NCBI RefSeq assembly: GCF_001729785.1
Contig: NZ_CP017183.1
Coordinates: 3,596,001 to 3,660,000, forward strand
DNA length: 64,000 nucleotides
From: Enterobacter hormaechei subsp. xiangfangensis
Lineage (GTDB): Bacteria; Pseudomonadota; Gammaproteobacteria; Enterobacterales; Enterobacteriaceae
Direction: 5' to 3'
This document shows, piece after piece, positions 20,264-31,962 of the stretch. Every line of letters starts with the position of its first letter. The stretch's first letter is position 1. Made by a program: the position numbers and the translations under genes. Below the pieces are notes generated by a model that worked only from the letters and a program-made list of their open reading frames with translations, had not been told where the DNA came from and searched no databases.

Positions 20264-21712
20264 ATGTCTATTCTGGTTAAAAATAACATTCATTGGGTGG
20301 GTCAACGTGACTGGGAAGTACGTGATTTTCACGGGACGGAATACAAAACGCTGCGCGGCAGCAGCTACAACAGCTATCTCATTCGTGAAGGTAAAAACGT
20401 CCTGATCGATACCGTCGATCACAAATTCAGCCGCGAGTTCGTGCAGAACCTGCGCAGCGAAATCGATCTGAATGAGATCGACTACATTATCATCAACCAC
20501 GCGGAAGAGGATCATGCCGGGGCGCTGACCGAGCTGATGTCCCACATTCCGGATACCCCGATCTACTGCACCACTAACGCCATTGACTCCATCAACGGCC
20601 ACCACCACCATCCGGAGTGGAACTTCCACACTGTGAAAACCGGCGACACGCTGGATATCGGCAACGGCAAACAGCTGATCTTCGTGGAAACCCCAATGCT
20701 GCACTGGCCGGACAGCATGATGACCTACATGACCGGTGACGCGGTGCTGTTCAGTAACGACGCCTTCGGCCAGCACTACTGCGACGAACGTCTGTTCAAC
20801 GACGAAGTGGATCAGACCGAGCTGTTCGAACAGTGCCAACGCTACTACGCCAACATCCTGACCCCGTTCAGCCGTCTGGTCACGCCAAAAATCACCGAGA
20901 TCCTCGGCTTCAACCTGCCGGTGGATATGATTGCCACCTCCCACGGCGTGGTATGGCGTGAAAATCCAACCCAGATTGTCGAACTGTACCTGAAATGGGC
21001 GGCGGATTATCAGGAAGACCGCATTACGATCTTCTACGACACCATGTCCAACAACACCCGCATGATGGCGGACGCCATTGCCCAGGGCATCAACGAAGTT
21101 GACCCGAACGTGGCGGTGAAAATCTTCAACGTGGCGCGCAGCGATAAGAATGAGGTATTGACCAACGTCTTCCGCTCCAAAGGCGTGCTGGTGGGTACCT
21201 CCACCATGAATAACGTGATGATGCCGAAAATTGCCGGACTGGTGGAAGAGATGACCGGCCTGCGCTTCCGTAACAAACGCGCCAGCGCCTTTGGTTCACA
21301 CGGCTGGAGCGGCGGCGCGGTAGACCGTCTCTCCACCCGTTTACAGGATGCCGGTTTTGAGATGTCCCTGAGCCTGAAGGCGAAATGGCGTCCGGATCTC
21401 GACGCGCTGGAAATCTGTCGACAGCACGGTCGCGACATTGCCCGCCAGTGGGCGCTTGCGCCACTGCCGGAAACCGCACCCGCCGCGGCTGTTGCGCCGG
21501 AAGCCGTAGCAGAAGCCGCTCCTGCCGCTGCCGACCTCGGCCCTTGCATGCAGTGCAGCGTCTGCCAGTGGATTTACGATCCTGAGCTGGGCGAGCCGTT
21601 GCAGGATGTCGCGCCGGGTACGCCATGGAGCGAGGTGCCGGACAACTTCCTCTGCCCGGAATGTTCCCTCGGGAAAGACGTCTTTGATGAACTGGCAACG
21701 GAGGCAAAATGA
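20264..21712 (+). CDS. norV: Anaerobic nitric oxide reductase flavorubredoxin
   Basis: The 482-residue protein (479 in E. coli) reduces NO to N2O under anaerobic conditions. An N-terminal metallo-beta-lactamase-like di-iron domain has HAEEDHAG near residue 79. A flavodoxin domain ([20 protein letters not shown] near 254) follows. After an Ala/Pro-rich linker (about 400-425) a rubredoxin domain has the two iron-binding pairs CSVC and CPEC. It receives electrons from NorW. The linker is a little longer than in E. coli. The norW start overlaps its stop by 4 bases. Confidence 0.97.
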   Translation: MSILVKNNIHWVGQRDWEVRDFHGTEYKTLRGSSYNSYLIREGKNVLIDTVDHKFSREFVQNLRSEIDLNEIDYIIINHAEEDHAGALTELMSHIPDTPIYCTTNAIDSINGHHHHPEWNFHTVKTGDTLDIGNGKQLIFVETPMLHWPDSMMTYMTGDAVLFSNDAFGQHYCDERLFNDEVDQTELFEQCQRYYANILTPFSRLVTPKITEILGFNLPVDMIATSHGVVWRENPTQIVELYLKWAADYQEDRITIFYDTMSNNTRMMADAIAQGINEVDPNVAVKIFNVARSDKNEVLTNVFRSKGVLVGTSTMNNVMMPKIAGLVEEMTGLRFRNKRASAFGSHGWSGGAVDRLSTRLQDAGFEMSLSLKAKWRPDLDALEICRQHGRDIARQWALAPLPETAPAAAVAPEAVAEAAPAAADLGPCMQCSVCQWIYDPELGEPLQDVAPGTPWSEVPDNFLCPECSLGKDVFDELATEAK

Positions 21713-22842
21713 GCCACGGCATCGTCATTATCGGCTCGGGCTTTGCCGCCCGCCAGCTGGTGAAAAATATCCGCAAACAGGATGCTAACGTGCCGTTGAC
21801 GTTAATCGCCGCCGACAGCATGGATGAGTACAACAAGCCTGATTTAAGCCACGTCATTAGCCAGAATCAGCGCGCCGACGATCTCACCCGCCAGACGGCG
21901 GGGGAGTTTGCAGAACAGTTTAACCTGCGTCTGTTTCCGTACACCTGGGTCACTGATATCGACGCCGACGCCCACGTGGTGAACGCGAAAGATAAAACCT
22001 GGCACTACGACAAGCTGGTGCTGGCGACGGGGGCATCGGCGTTTGTGCCGCCGGTTGAGGGCCGCGAACTAATGGTCACGCTCAACAGCCAGCAGGAGTA
22101 TCAGGCCAGCGAGACCCTGTTACGCGACGCCACGCGGGTGATGATTGTCGGCGGCGGGCTGATTGGCACCGAGCTGGCGATGGACTTCTGCCGGGCGGGA
22201 AAATCCGTCACCCTGGTTGACCACGCGGCCAGCATTCTGTCAGCGCTGATGCCGGCAGAAGTAAGCAGTCGCTTACAGCATCGTCTGACCGACATGGGCG
22301 TGCATCTGCTGCTGAAATCGCAGTTGCAGAGCCTGAGCAAAACCGAAACCGGCATTTGTGCGACGCTCGACCGCAACCGCAGCGTGGAAGTGGATGTGGT
22401 AATTGCGGCGACGGGGTTGCGCCCGGAAACCGCGCTGGCGCACCGCGCGGGCGCAGAGATCAATCGCGGCGTGAAGGTGGACAGCTACCTGCAAACCACC
22501 CAGCCGGATATTTATGCCCTGGGCGACTGCGCGGAAATTAACGGCCAGGTGCTGCCGTTCCTGCAACCGATTCAGTTAAGCGCCATGTTCCTGGCGAAAA
22601 ACCTGCTCGACGGTAACGCCCCGGTGAAATTACCCGCCATGCTGGTGAAGGTAAAAACGCCGGAACTACCGCTGCATCTCGCAGGTGAAACGCAGCGTCA
22701 GGATCTGGACTGGCAGATTGCCCTTTCGCCTCAGGGCATGGTGGCGCGCGGCACCGATACTGCCGGTCAGATGCGCGCCTTTGTGGTCAGCGAAGACAGA
22801 ATGAAGGAGGCCTTCGCGCTGCTGAAATCGTTACCTGCTTAA
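21709..22842 (+). CDS. norW: NADH:flavorubredoxin reductase
   Basis: The 377-residue FAD enzyme has an N-terminal FAD-binding [15 protein letters not shown], an NAD-binding [16 protein letters not shown] near residue 145 and the second FAD contact [10 protein letters not shown] near 265. It transfers electrons from NADH to the rubredoxin domain of NorV. It has the same length as the E. coli enzyme and forms a two-gene operon with norV. Confidence 0.97.
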   Translation: MSHGIVIIGSGFAARQLVKNIRKQDANVPLTLIAADSMDEYNKPDLSHVISQNQRADDLTRQTAGEFAEQFNLRLFPYTWVTDIDADAHVVNAKDKTWHYDKLVLATGASAFVPPVEGRELMVTLNSQQEYQASETLLRDATRVMIVGGGLIGTELAMDFCRAGKSVTLVDHAASILSALMPAEVSSRLQHRLTDMGVHLLLKSQLQSLSKTETGICATLDRNRSVEVDVVIAATGLRPETALAHRAGAEINRGVKVDSYLQTTQPDIYALGDCAEINGQVLPFLQPIQLSAMFLAKNLLDGNAPVKLPAMLVKVKTPELPLHLAGETQRQDLDWQIALSPQGMVARGTDTAGQMRAFVVSEDRMKEAFALLKSLPA

Positions 22843-22850
22843 CCCTCGTC

Positions 22851-22884
22851 ATGCCGGGCGGCGCTCCGCTTACCCGGCCTACAG
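22851..22884. repeat. REP-like element after norW
   Basis: ATGCCGGGCGGCGCTCCGCT followed by TACCCGGCCTACAG is the classical enterobacterial REP pattern, 8 bases past the norW stop. Confidence 0.8.
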
Positions 22885-22925
22885 TACTGCCACGCTTACT
22901 TAACCTTTGGATTTTATTATCCACC

Positions 22926-22950
22926 GCCCCGATGTCCCGGGGCTTTTTTT
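22926..22950 (+). terminator. norVW terminator
   Basis: GCCCCG-atgtcc-CGGGGC followed by seven Ts is a Rho-independent terminator on the norVW strand. Confidence 0.88.
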
Positions 22951-22968
22951 ATGGCTACCCTTTCAGCG

Positions 22969-23991
22969 TCAGGAGCGCACCACCAGCGCGTCATAACCGC
23001 GCCAGCGGTAGTTCGCCATCGAGATCAGCCAGCAGGCGACAAACAGCCCGACCACCACAAATCCGGCATCGCCCAGGTTATCGTTCACCGCGCCAATCAG
23101 ATCCCACACGCCGCCGCTGAGGGAGAACTTGTCCATCAGCAGACCCAGCGCTTCCAGGCCGCCGATAAACAGCGCCACCACCACCGAAGTGCCGGTGATG
23201 GTCATGTTGTAGTACAGCTTGCGCTGCGGCTTGTTAAACGCCCAGCCGTAGGCACCCACCATCAGCAGGTTATCGAGCGTATCCACCAGCGCCATGCCGC
23301 TGGCGAAGAGCGCCGGGAAGATCATGATCGACCACACCGACATCCCGCTGGAGGCGCTGGCGGCGGAGATCCCCAGCACGCCGATTTCGGTGGCCGTATC
23401 AAAGCCGAGGCCAAACAGGAAACCGACCAGGTACATCTGCCAGCTTTTATTGACGAGGCGGAAGGTTTTGCCGAACAGCCAGTTCATGACGCCACCCTGT
23501 GCAGGCAGCGTGATGTCGCCCTGCGCCGGCCTGCCGTGTTTCAGTGCCTGAAAACTGCGCCAGACGCCGCGCAGGATCACCATATTCACCAGCGCCATCG
23601 CCAGCAGGAAGGTGGCGGAGACGGCGGTGCCAATCAGGCTGCCGGTTTCGTGGAACCATGCCATGTTTTTCTGAAACGCCGTGGCGGTAGCGGCGATAGC
23701 AATGGAGGCCAGCACCACAATGGTGGAGTGTCCGAGGGAAAACCATGCGCCCACGCCGGACGGGCGCTTGCCCTGCTGCATCATCTTACGCGTCACGGTA
23801 TCAATCGCGGCGATATGGTCGGCATCCACCGCATGACGCAGTCCGTAACACCAGGCCAGCAGGCTGGCCGCCATCAGCGCCGTACTGTCGCTAAAGGTGT
23901 GCCACGCCAGCCCCCAGGCCAGCAGGTTAGCCATCCCGAGAGCCAGCAGCAGGCACGCTGCACGAGGTTCATTGCGTAACAGTCGTAACAT
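22969..23991 (-). CDS. Nickel/cobalt permease, NiCoT (HoxN/NixA) family
   Basis: The 340-residue polytopic membrane protein has the NiCoT signature RHAVDADHIAAID (HAVDADHI at 53-60), the LGHSTIVVLASIAIA motif near 86 and LGFDTATEIGVLGI in the middle. It would import Ni2+ with high affinity. It follows hypF by one base, with its ribosome binding site (AGGAC) inside the end of hypF, so nickel uptake is made together with hydrogenase maturation proteins. A long in-frame upstream extension lies within hypF and is rejected. E. coli K-12 has no such gene here. Confidence 0.9.
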   Translation of the reverse strand: MLRLLRNEPRAACLLLALGMANLLAWGLAWHTFSDSTALMAASLLAWCYGLRHAVDADHIAAIDTVTRKMMQQGKRPSGVGAWFSLGHSTIVVLASIAIAATATAFQKNMAWFHETGSLIGTAVSATFLLAMALVNMVILRGVWRSFQALKHGRPAQGDITLPAQGGVMNWLFGKTFRLVNKSWQMYLVGFLFGLGFDTATEIGVLGISAASASSGMSVWSIMIFPALFASGMALVDTLDNLLMVGAYGWAFNKPQRKLYYNMTITGTSVVVALFIGGLEALGLLMDKFSLSGGVWDLIGAVNDNLGDAGFVVVGLFVACWLISMANYRWRGYDALVVRS

Positions 23992-23992
23992 T

Positions 23993-26209
23993 TTAAGTCC
24001 TTTGTAAACATGATCGGGCGGCAGCAACCACCGCCTGCCCGAAGGAGATCGCTCCGTCACCTGCGGGCAGGCGCGAAGGAAAAAGAAGCGTGAAATCAGA
24101 AAGGTAATGACGAAGGCGCGCGCGCAGCAGGCGGTTGTGAAGGACGCCGCCGCTGAAGCACACCGTAGAGAGCGACCGTCGGCGGGCATGCGTTGCCGCC
24201 AGTTCGCTCAGCCCTTTTGCCAGCGCATCGTGAAAGGCCCAGGCGCGCTCGCCGGGCTCCGCCCGCCAGGCCAGCCACTGCTGCCAGAACAGCGCAAGGT
24301 TATCCGTCTGGAGCGTCACCGGATGATCAACCCCTGCACAGCGTTCGGCCAGCGCCTCCAGCCGGCACGCGGCTTCGCCCTCATAGCGTTGCGTTTCAAT
24401 GCCCAGCGCACAGGCCACGGCGTCGAACAGACGACCACAGGAGGAGGCCCGCGGCGCATTGATACCGCGCGACACCGCCGTTGCCAGCAGCGGCCAGTTT
24501 TGACGCTGTACCACCTCAGTTTCCGGGTACTGCTGCCAGTCAGGTACGAACGCCAGACAGTGGGCGAGCAAATTGCGCCACGGCTGTTTTGCCGCCAGAT
24601 CGCCCCCCGGCAGCGCAACGGCTGGCAGACCGCCCAGCCGTTCGCAGTCGCGATAGTTCACCCGCAGGCACTCGCCGCCCCACAGCGCGCCGTTCTCGCC
24701 CATGCCGATCCCGTCCAGCGTCAGGGCAATAACATCCCCGCCGTCGAGCGGCCAGCCGTTCTCCGCCAGACACGCTGCCGCATGCGCATGATGATGCAGC
24801 ACGGTCTCAACGGGCAGCGCCTGCGTCCGGGCCCACTGTCGGGCGTGATATCCCGGATGGGCATCGCACACCACACGCTCTGGCTGGAAAGCGTAGATCT
24901 CCTGCATCGTCGAGAGCGCACTGCGCCACTGCGCCTCTACGCCCTCGTCGCTCAGATCGCCAAAATGCTGGCTCAGCACCGCCTGGTTGCCACGTACCAG
25001 GCAGAAGGTATTTTTCATCTCCGCGCCGGTGCATAACATGGGCGGGATGTCGCGGAATCCGGCGGGCAATGTGATGGCATCCGGCACAAAACCGCGTGCG
25101 CGACGCAGCATCGTGCCCTCCTGGTCCATCACTGAATCATCCATCCGTTGCAGGATGTCGCGGTTGTGCAGCAGGAAGCCGTCAGCGATGTCACTGAGTT
25201 CTTCCAGCGCCTGCTGGTTGCTTATGGCGGGTGGATGGCCACTGAGGTTGGCGGAGGTCATCACCAGCGGACGCTGACAGTCCAGCATCAGCAAATGCTG
25301 GAGCGGGTTCGCAGGCAACATCACACCAACCGTATTCAGCCCCGGCGCAATCTCCTCAGGAAACGCTGGAAGGCAGGCTTTTGGCGTCAGCATAATCGGC
25401 GCAGCGGGTGAACGTAACAGCGTCTGGATGGTCTTCGGCAGATCGTTCGCATGCGGGATCATCACCGCCAGCGGCCTGGTCGGGCGCTGCTTGCGTGCCC
25501 GCAATTTCCGAATCGCCTGCGGGTTAAGCGCGTCGCAGACCAGGTGAAAACCGCCCAGCCCTTTGACCGCCACAATCCCGCCGCCTTCCAGCATCGCCAC
25601 CGCCGTGCTTAACGCCGATTCGCGGGTGGCGGTAGCCTCCCCGGCTCGCCACTCCAGCTGCGGCCCGCAGTCCGGGCAGGCCACTGGCTGGGCGTGAAAA
25701 CGCCGGTCAGCCGGGTTGCGGTACTCCGTTTCACAGGGCATACAGAGCGGGAATGGCGCCATTGACGTGGCCGGGCGGTCATAGGGCATGGCGCGGATAA
25801 TGGTAAACCGCGGCCCGCAGTGGGTGCAGTTGATAAAGGGGTAGCGGTAGCGACGTTCGCGGGGATCGCGCATCTCCGCCAGGCACGCGGGACAGGTGGC
25901 GGCATCCGGGACGATTTGCGTGTCCATCGCCCCACTCTCGCTGTGGCGGATGACAAACTCGTCCGGCAGCGTATTCCAGCTGTACGGCTGCGTTTCAACG
26001 CGATCGATGCGCGCCAGCGGTGGGCAGTCCTGGCGCAGCCTCGCGGTAAAGTCCCCCCCATTACCCGCGAGACGCACCAGGACACCCTCTCCGTCGTTGC
26101 AGACATCGCCCACAAGCTTCAGCCGGTGCGCCAGCTGCCAGACGAAGGGCCGAAACCCCACGCCCTGCACCTTGCCGCGCACCCGCAGCTGAACGCCGTT
26201 GCTGCTCAT
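23993..26209 (-). CDS. hypF: Carbamoyltransferase HypF, hydrogenase maturation
   Basis: The 738-residue protein makes the thiocarbamate on HypE that becomes the cyanide ligands of the [NiFe] site. The order is an acylphosphatase-like domain ([17 protein letters not shown] near residue 8), two C4 zinc fingers (CPACLAEM...CTHC and CMPCETEY...CPDC, about 108-190), a YrdC-like domain and a C-terminal Kae1-like domain with [14 protein letters not shown]. The start at 26209 ([12 protein letters not shown]) is chosen by homology; a 42-residue extension would overlap hydN. The gene lies 5 bases after hydN. Confidence 0.96.
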   Translation of the reverse strand: MSSNGVQLRVRGKVQGVGFRPFVWQLAHRLKLVGDVCNDGEGVLVRLAGNGGDFTARLRQDCPPLARIDRVETQPYSWNTLPDEFVIRHSESGAMDTQIVPDAATCPACLAEMRDPRERRYRYPFINCTHCGPRFTIIRAMPYDRPATSMAPFPLCMPCETEYRNPADRRFHAQPVACPDCGPQLEWRAGEATATRESALSTAVAMLEGGGIVAVKGLGGFHLVCDALNPQAIRKLRARKQRPTRPLAVMIPHANDLPKTIQTLLRSPAAPIMLTPKACLPAFPEEIAPGLNTVGVMLPANPLQHLLMLDCQRPLVMTSANLSGHPPAISNQQALEELSDIADGFLLHNRDILQRMDDSVMDQEGTMLRRARGFVPDAITLPAGFRDIPPMLCTGAEMKNTFCLVRGNQAVLSQHFGDLSDEGVEAQWRSALSTMQEIYAFQPERVVCDAHPGYHARQWARTQALPVETVLHHHAHAAACLAENGWPLDGGDVIALTLDGIGMGENGALWGGECLRVNYRDCERLGGLPAVALPGGDLAAKQPWRNLLAHCLAFVPDWQQYPETEVVQRQNWPLLATAVSRGINAPRASSCGRLFDAVACALGIETQRYEGEAACRLEALAERCAGVDHPVTLQTDNLALFWQQWLAWRAEPGERAWAFHDALAKGLSELAATHARRRSLSTVCFSGGVLHNRLLRARLRHYLSDFTLLFPSRLPAGDGAISFGQAVVAAARSCLQRT

Positions 26210-26214
26210 ACGGT

Positions 26215-26760
26215 TCAGAACAGCAGTGATGACGAGGTGTCGAACGCCGCGCGGCGACGTTTTTCGGCACTCATCTGTTCGAGCTTGTCTCGATCGACGC
26301 AGACCAGCGCATGCGTCGGACAGGCTTCCATACACGCCGGACCGGCGTCGCGGTGGTAGCAGAGGTCACATTTATTGGCTTCGGCTTTCTCCGCGCGCAC
26401 GCTCAGCCCGATACCGCTGTTGCGAACCACCGGGCGAACCACCACCTCCATCGCGCCATACGGACACGCCACCACACAGGTTTTGCACCCGATGCAGCGC
26501 TCCTGCATCACATGCACGAAGCCTTTCTCGCGCTTAATCGCCCCGTTCGGACAGACGTTGGCGCACGGCGCGTCTTCACACTGGCGACAGATAGCGGCGG
26601 TAGAAATATTCACGCCTTTAATGACGTGGATGCGCGGCAGAAAGGTATCAGGGGTGAGAGAGGCGCAATCCTGCTCTGCCTGATGGGACACCACGCACGC
26701 CACTTCACAGGTACGGCAACCAATGCATTTGCTGGCATCGGCCATAATAAAACGGTTCAT
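26215..26760 (-). CDS. hydN: Electron-transfer iron-sulfur protein HydN
   Basis: The 181-residue ferredoxin-type protein starts [20 protein letters not shown]. Four cysteine clusters are visible ([35 protein letters not shown] and CDLC...CMEAC), for four [4Fe-4S] centres. HydN is needed for full formate dehydrogenase H activity in E. coli. The C-terminal tail ([11 protein letters not shown]) is a few residues longer than in E. coli. It forms a unit with hypF and the nickel permease. Confidence 0.94.
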   Translation of the reverse strand: MNRFIMADASKCIGCRTCEVACVVSHQAEQDCASLTPDTFLPRIHVIKGVNISTAAICRQCEDAPCANVCPNGAIKREKGFVHVMQERCIGCKTCVVACPYGAMEVVVRPVVRNSGIGLSVRAEKAEANKCDLCYHRDAGPACMEACPTHALVCVDRDKLEQMSAEKRRRAAFDTSSSLLF

Positions 26761-26794
26761 CTGCTTCTCCGGCATAACTGTTATGCGCGAAGCT

Positions 26795-26811
26795 ATTCAT
26801 AAACCGTGCCA
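26795..26811 (-). promoter_or_regulatory. Possible sigma-54 promoter of hydN-hypF
   Basis: On the reverse strand TGGCACGGTTTATGAAT has a perfect -24 half and ATGA at -12 with GG-N10-GA spacing, 35 bases upstream of hydN. The E. coli hydN-hypF operon is sigma-54 and FhlA dependent. The -12 deviation lowers confidence. Confidence 0.55.
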
Positions 26812-26855
26812 ATATTTAATGCGTTGATTTTAAAGCGAAATAAAAAGAAGTAGTT

Positions 26856-26883
26856 CTGTCATCGTCATTAGTGACGATGACAG
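26856..26883. terminator. 28-base perfect inverted repeat between ascG and hydN
   Basis: CTGTCATCGTCA and TGACGATGACAG form a 12-base-pair stem with a 4-base loop, 9 bases beyond the ascG stop. On the ascG strand the sequence after the stem is moderately T-rich, so a terminator is the likeliest reading. It also lies where an FhlA activator site for hydN would be expected. Confidence 0.6.
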
Positions 26884-26892
26884 ATGTCGACG

Positions 26893-27906
26893 TCAGCGAT
26901 GCGGGCCGTCAATAACGGAGTCGCGCAGGATAAGCTCGCCGGAGAAGGTTTGCTGAAGCTTAAACTCACCGCCGTCGAGCATGAAAATCAGGCGGCTGAT
27001 GGTCTCCTGGATCATCTCCGTTACCGGAATACGCACGCTGGAGAGGGACGGCACGATATAGGGCGCGATTGCCACGTCGTCAAAGCCGATGACGGACACC
27101 GCGCCCGGCGTGGCGACGCCGCTCTCGTGCAACTGCCTGATGGCGCCAATCGCCATATCGTCGTTACTCGCCACCAGCGCGGTAAACGCTTCGCCGCGGG
27201 TGAGCAGCTGAGAGACCGCCGCCGCGCCGCTGGCCGGGCTCCACTTCCCTTCGGCGACCAGCGCGTCACGAACTGCAATCCCGTGCTGCGCCAGCGCCTC
27301 CCTGTAACCGGAAAGACGCTCCACCCCGGTGGGTGAATCCAGCGAACCGGTGATAAACGCAATCTCCCGGTGGCCTTTCGCGATCAGCTGCGATACCGCG
27401 TCCTGACACGACGCTTTATGATCGGACCAGACGCTGTGGCTGCTGTTTTTCCGCAAACGGCGGTTGAGCACCATAATCGGCTGCTCGCATTTCTCAATGA
27501 TCTCGTCCAGCGCTTCCACGCTCAGAAAACGCGGGTAGATGATCACCGCGTCGCAGCGCATGTCGAGCAGATACTGGATCGCCTCGCGCTCCTCTTCGGC
27601 GCTGTGCTTGCCGTCCGCCAGGATCAGCTGACGCCCCTTCTCTTCCGTCATCCGCGCGGCGTTAAACAGCAGCTCGCTAAAGTAGACCCCATGGTACAGG
27701 GTGTTTGTCACCACCAGCCCCAGGGTCTGGGTGCGTTTGGTCGCCAGGTTTCGCGCCAGCAGATTGGGGCGATACCCGCTTTCTTCGATGGCCTGAAACA
27801 CGCGGTCTTTCGTCTCCTGGCTGACGTAACCGTTCCCCGACAGCACCCGGGAGACCGTCGCTTTCGACACGCCTGCCCGCTTCGCCACTTCCAGCATGGT
27901 GGTCAT
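26893..27906 (-). CDS. ascG: Beta-glucoside operon repressor AscG, LacI family
   Basis: The 337-residue protein has the LacI helix-turn-helix MLEVAKRAGVSKATVSRVLS at the N terminus, then the periplasmic-binding-like effector domain (TLGLVVTNTLYHGVYF near residue 60; VIGFDDVAIAPYIVPSLSSV near 275). It represses the divergent ascFB genes. It has the same position and length as in E. coli. Confidence 0.94.
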   Translation of the reverse strand: MTTMLEVAKRAGVSKATVSRVLSGNGYVSQETKDRVFQAIEESGYRPNLLARNLATKRTQTLGLVVTNTLYHGVYFSELLFNAARMTEEKGRQLILADGKHSAEEEREAIQYLLDMRCDAVIIYPRFLSVEALDEIIEKCEQPIMVLNRRLRKNSSHSVWSDHKASCQDAVSQLIAKGHREIAFITGSLDSPTGVERLSGYREALAQHGIAVRDALVAEGKWSPASGAAAVSQLLTRGEAFTALVASNDDMAIGAIRQLHESGVATPGAVSVIGFDDVAIAPYIVPSLSSVRIPVTEMIQETISRLIFMLDGGEFKLQQTFSGELILRDSVIDGPHR

Positions 27907-28072
27907 AGTGTTATTCCATTCAAAACCGATGAGCCGCAGTGTACTTCACCGCAGAAAAATTGTCGCAGCGACGTTATCACGCTTTTTACGGCCACGAGTG
28001 ATCGTCATCACGAAACGAAAAAATGAATAAAAAGTGATCTTGTTTCATTAAAAGAAACTCATGATGATTATG

Positions 28073-28086
28073 TGAAACCGGTTTCC
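28073..28086. promoter_or_regulatory. Probable AscG operator
   Basis: TGAAACCGGTTTCC is a LacI-family type palindrome with a central CG, matching the TGAAACCGGTTTCA pattern known for AscG. It lies 35 bases upstream of ascF. A weaker inverted repeat GTTTC-N7-GAAAC lies at 28042-28058. Confidence 0.7.
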
Positions 28087-28120
28087 TACACTTCTCACAA
28101 CGATAACAGGATCACATCCG

Positions 28121-29572
28121 ATGGCAAAAAATTACGCTGCGCTGGCAAACGACGTTGTTAGCGCGCTGGGCGGTAAAGAGAACATCGTCGCCGTCACCCA
28201 CTGCATGACGCGCCTGCGCTTCGTTCTGAAAGACGAAAGCCTTACCGACACCGCGCGCCTGAAAAGCATCAGCGGCGTGCTCGGCGTGGTGCGCAACGAC
28301 AACCAGTGCCAGGTGATCATCGGCAACACCGTGTCCCAGGCATACCGTGAAGTGGTGAGCCTGCTGCCCGCTAACCTGCAACCTGCCGTAGCGGAAGGTC
28401 CACAGAAGCTCACGCTGCGCCGGATTGGCGCCGGGATCCTCGACGCGCTGATCGGCACTATGTCTCCGCTGATCCCGGCGATCATCGGCGGGTCGATGGT
28501 CAAGCTGCTGGCGATGATCCTTGAGATGACCGGCGTGCTGGGCAAAGGTGACCCGACGCTGACGATCCTGACCGTTATCGGCGACGGCGCGTTCTTCTTC
28601 CTGCCGCTGATGGTGGCGGCTTCCGCAGCGGTGAAGTTCAAAACCAACATGTCCCTGGCAATCGCCATCGCGGGCGTGCTGGTTCACCCGAGCTTTATCG
28701 AGCTGATGGCCAAGGCCGCGCAGGGCGAGCACGTTGAGTTCGCGTTCATTCCGGTGACGGCGGTGAAATACACCTATACCGTTATCCCGGCGCTGGTGAT
28801 GACCTGGTGCCTGTCGTACATCGAACGCTGGGTGGATCGCATTACCCCGGCGGTGACGAAAAACTTCCTCAAGCCGATGCTGATCGTGCTGATTGCCGCC
28901 CCGCTCGCCATCGTGCTGATTGGCCCGCTCGGGATCTGGATCGGTAGCGCCATCTCCGCGCTGGTCTACACCATTCACGGCTACCTGGGCTGGCTCTCCG
29001 TGGCGATCATGGGCGCATTGTGGCCGCTGCTGGTGATGACCGGGATGCACCGCGTCTTTACGCCGACCATCATTCAGACCATTGCCGAAACGGGCAAGGA
29101 AGGGATGGTGATGCCGTCGGAAATTGGCGCCAACCTGTCGCTCGGCGGTTCGTCGCTGGCGGTGGCGTGGAAAACGAAAAACCCGGAGCTGCGCCAGACG
29201 GCGCTGGCGGCGGCGGCCTCCGCCATCATGGCGGGGATCTCTGAACCGGCCCTGTACGGCGTCGCGATCCGTCTGAAACGCCCGCTGATTGCCAGCCTGA
29301 TCAGCGGCTTTATCTGCGGCGCGGTGGCGGGCATAGCCGGTCTTGCCAGCCATTCGATGGCGGCGCCGGGGCTGTTTACCAGCGTGCAGTTCTTCGACCC
29401 GGCCAACCCGATGACCATCGTCTGGGTGTTTGGCGTGATGGGTCTGGCAGTGGTGCTGTCGTTTGTGCTGACCCTGCTGTTAGGGTTTGAGGATATCCCG
29501 GTAGAAGACGAAGCCGAAAAAGCACGCGCCCTGCAAACCGCACCGGTACAGAACAAAGCAGCAGAAGCATAA
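28121..29572 (+). CDS. ascF: PTS beta-glucoside (arbutin/salicin/cellobiose) enzyme IIBC
   Basis: The 483-residue protein has an N-terminal IIB domain with the phosphorylated Cys28 in VTHCMTRLRFVLKD and a C-terminal IIC membrane domain with the GITEP-like segment (ISEPALYGVAIRLKRPLIA near 370). It imports and phosphorylates aryl-beta-glucosides. ascB follows 18 bases downstream. No inactivating change is visible, unlike a silent locus with a disrupted reading frame. Confidence 0.94.
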   Translation: MAKNYAALANDVVSALGGKENIVAVTHCMTRLRFVLKDESLTDTARLKSISGVLGVVRNDNQCQVIIGNTVSQAYREVVSLLPANLQPAVAEGPQKLTLRRIGAGILDALIGTMSPLIPAIIGGSMVKLLAMILEMTGVLGKGDPTLTILTVIGDGAFFFLPLMVAASAAVKFKTNMSLAIAIAGVLVHPSFIELMAKAAQGEHVEFAFIPVTAVKYTYTVIPALVMTWCLSYIERWVDRITPAVTKNFLKPMLIVLIAAPLAIVLIGPLGIWIGSAISALVYTIHGYLGWLSVAIMGALWPLLVMTGMHRVFTPTIIQTIAETGKEGMVMPSEIGANLSLGGSSLAVAWKTKNPELRQTALAAAASAIMAGISEPALYGVAIRLKRPLIASLISGFICGAVAGIAGLASHSMAAPGLFTSVQFFDPANPMTIVWVFGVMGLAVVLSFVLTLLLGFEDIPVEDEAEKARALQTAPVQNKAAEA

Positions 29573-31015
<1,443 letters not shown>

Positions 31016-31021
31016 CCTGTT

Positions 31022-31057
31022 GCCCTCACCCCAGCCCTCTCCCACAGGGAGAGGGAG
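31022..31057. repeat. Dispersed palindromic repeat, copy 3
   Basis: This is identical to the 36-base element at 12255-12290, starting 6 bases after the ascB stop, between the convergent ascB and hycI. The stem CCCTCTCCC/GGGAGAGGG has a 3-base loop. Confidence 0.9.
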
Positions 31058-31066
31058 ATGGGTTTG

Positions 31067-31099
31067 GTAGGCCGGGTAAGGCGAAGCCGCCACCCGGCA
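31067..31099. repeat. REP-like element between ascB and hycI
   Basis: GTAGGCCGGGTAAGGCGAAG followed by CCGCCACCCGGCA is a classical REP core, lying next to the palindromic repeat at 31022 and just past the hycI stop. Confidence 0.85.
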
Positions 31100-31103
31100 C
31101 TGC

Positions 31104-31559
31104 TCAGAGCGGAGAAAAACCTCCATCCCCAACCCACCCTGCAAGCCGTGAATACACCCCCTCCACCGCCTCTTTCACCGGCGGCGTCATCGGGTAATAA
31201 AACCCGACAATATCCGGCTGAATGCCCAAAAACAGCACCTCGCCCACGTCGTCTTTGATCTGATCCACCAGGTAGTTCAGCGGCATATTGTGGGTGGTCA
31301 TCATAAACATCTCGGCGATGTCGTCCGGGTCAATCAGGCGGATCTCGCCGGGGTTAAGCCCCATATCGGTGGCATCGACGATTAACAGCCTGTCCGGATG
31401 CAGTTCACGGATGGCGACCACGTCGTTTTCCGGCGCGCTGCCGCCGTCAATCACCACCCAGTTGCCCGGCGGGTTTGCGGCGCACAGTTCCGCCAGCAGC
31501 GGACCCGCGCCGTCGTCGCCCATCATGCTGTTGCCGACACACAGTAAAACGTCAGTCAC
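31104..31559 (-). CDS. hycI: Hydrogenase 3 maturation endopeptidase
   Basis: The 151-residue protease removes the C-terminal extension of HycE after nickel insertion. It begins [20 protein letters not shown] with the conserved metal-contacting Asp in MGDD, a second in IVDATDMG near residue 62 and His in MTTHNMPLNYL near 90. The start codon is GTG (31557-31559) behind GAGGAGAT, and it overlaps hycH by 8 bases. The C-terminal tail is slightly shorter than in E. coli (156). Confidence 0.95.
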   Translation of the reverse strand: MTDVLLCVGNSMMGDDGAGPLLAELCAANPPGNWVVIDGGSAPENDVVAIRELHPDRLLIVDATDMGLNPGEIRLIDPDDIAEMFMMTTHNMPLNYLVDQIKDDVGEVLFLGIQPDIVGFYYPMTPPVKEAVEGVYSRLAGWVGDGGFSPL

Positions 31560-31962
31560 GTAATCTCCTCACCATCAGGTAGATGGCGCTCTCCTGATGA
31601 ATATCGTGCAGCATGCCGAGCAGCGTTTTGCTCCACGCCTGCTGCGCCGGGGTTTGTACGCTCAGCGCCGCGTCAAAGGCGTTAGCGAGCATCGCAATGT
31701 GGTTGGCGTCGATGACGATCTCGCCATACTTCGGCACGCCCTCCATCTTGCGCCGCGCCGTACTGCCCTCCTCCAGCGTGGCGATCCACGCCAGGTATTC
31801 CGGCCACGGGCAGGTTAACGCCGCCTCCAGGCAGTCGATCACCCCGAGGTGGTGCCCAATCGCCAGGCTGTAATAGACCACCTGCTGCGCCGCATCCGGC
31901 GTGGCATCGTTCTCATCAATAAACTTACGGCTCAGCTGGCTGAACACCACCGTTTCACTCAT
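31552..31962 (-). CDS. hycH: Hydrogenase 3 assembly protein HycH
   Basis: The 136-residue cytosolic protein has the length and position of E. coli HycH, which is required for processing of the HycE precursor but is not in the final complex. It starts [20 protein letters not shown]. It overlaps hycG by 4 bases and hycI by 8. Confidence 0.94.
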   Translation of the reverse strand: MSETVVFSQLSRKFIDENDATPDAAQQVVYYSLAIGHHLGVIDCLEAALTCPWPEYLAWIATLEEGSTARRKMEGVPKYGEIVIDANHIAMLANAFDAALSVQTPAQQAWSKTLLGMLHDIHQESAIYLMVRRLRD

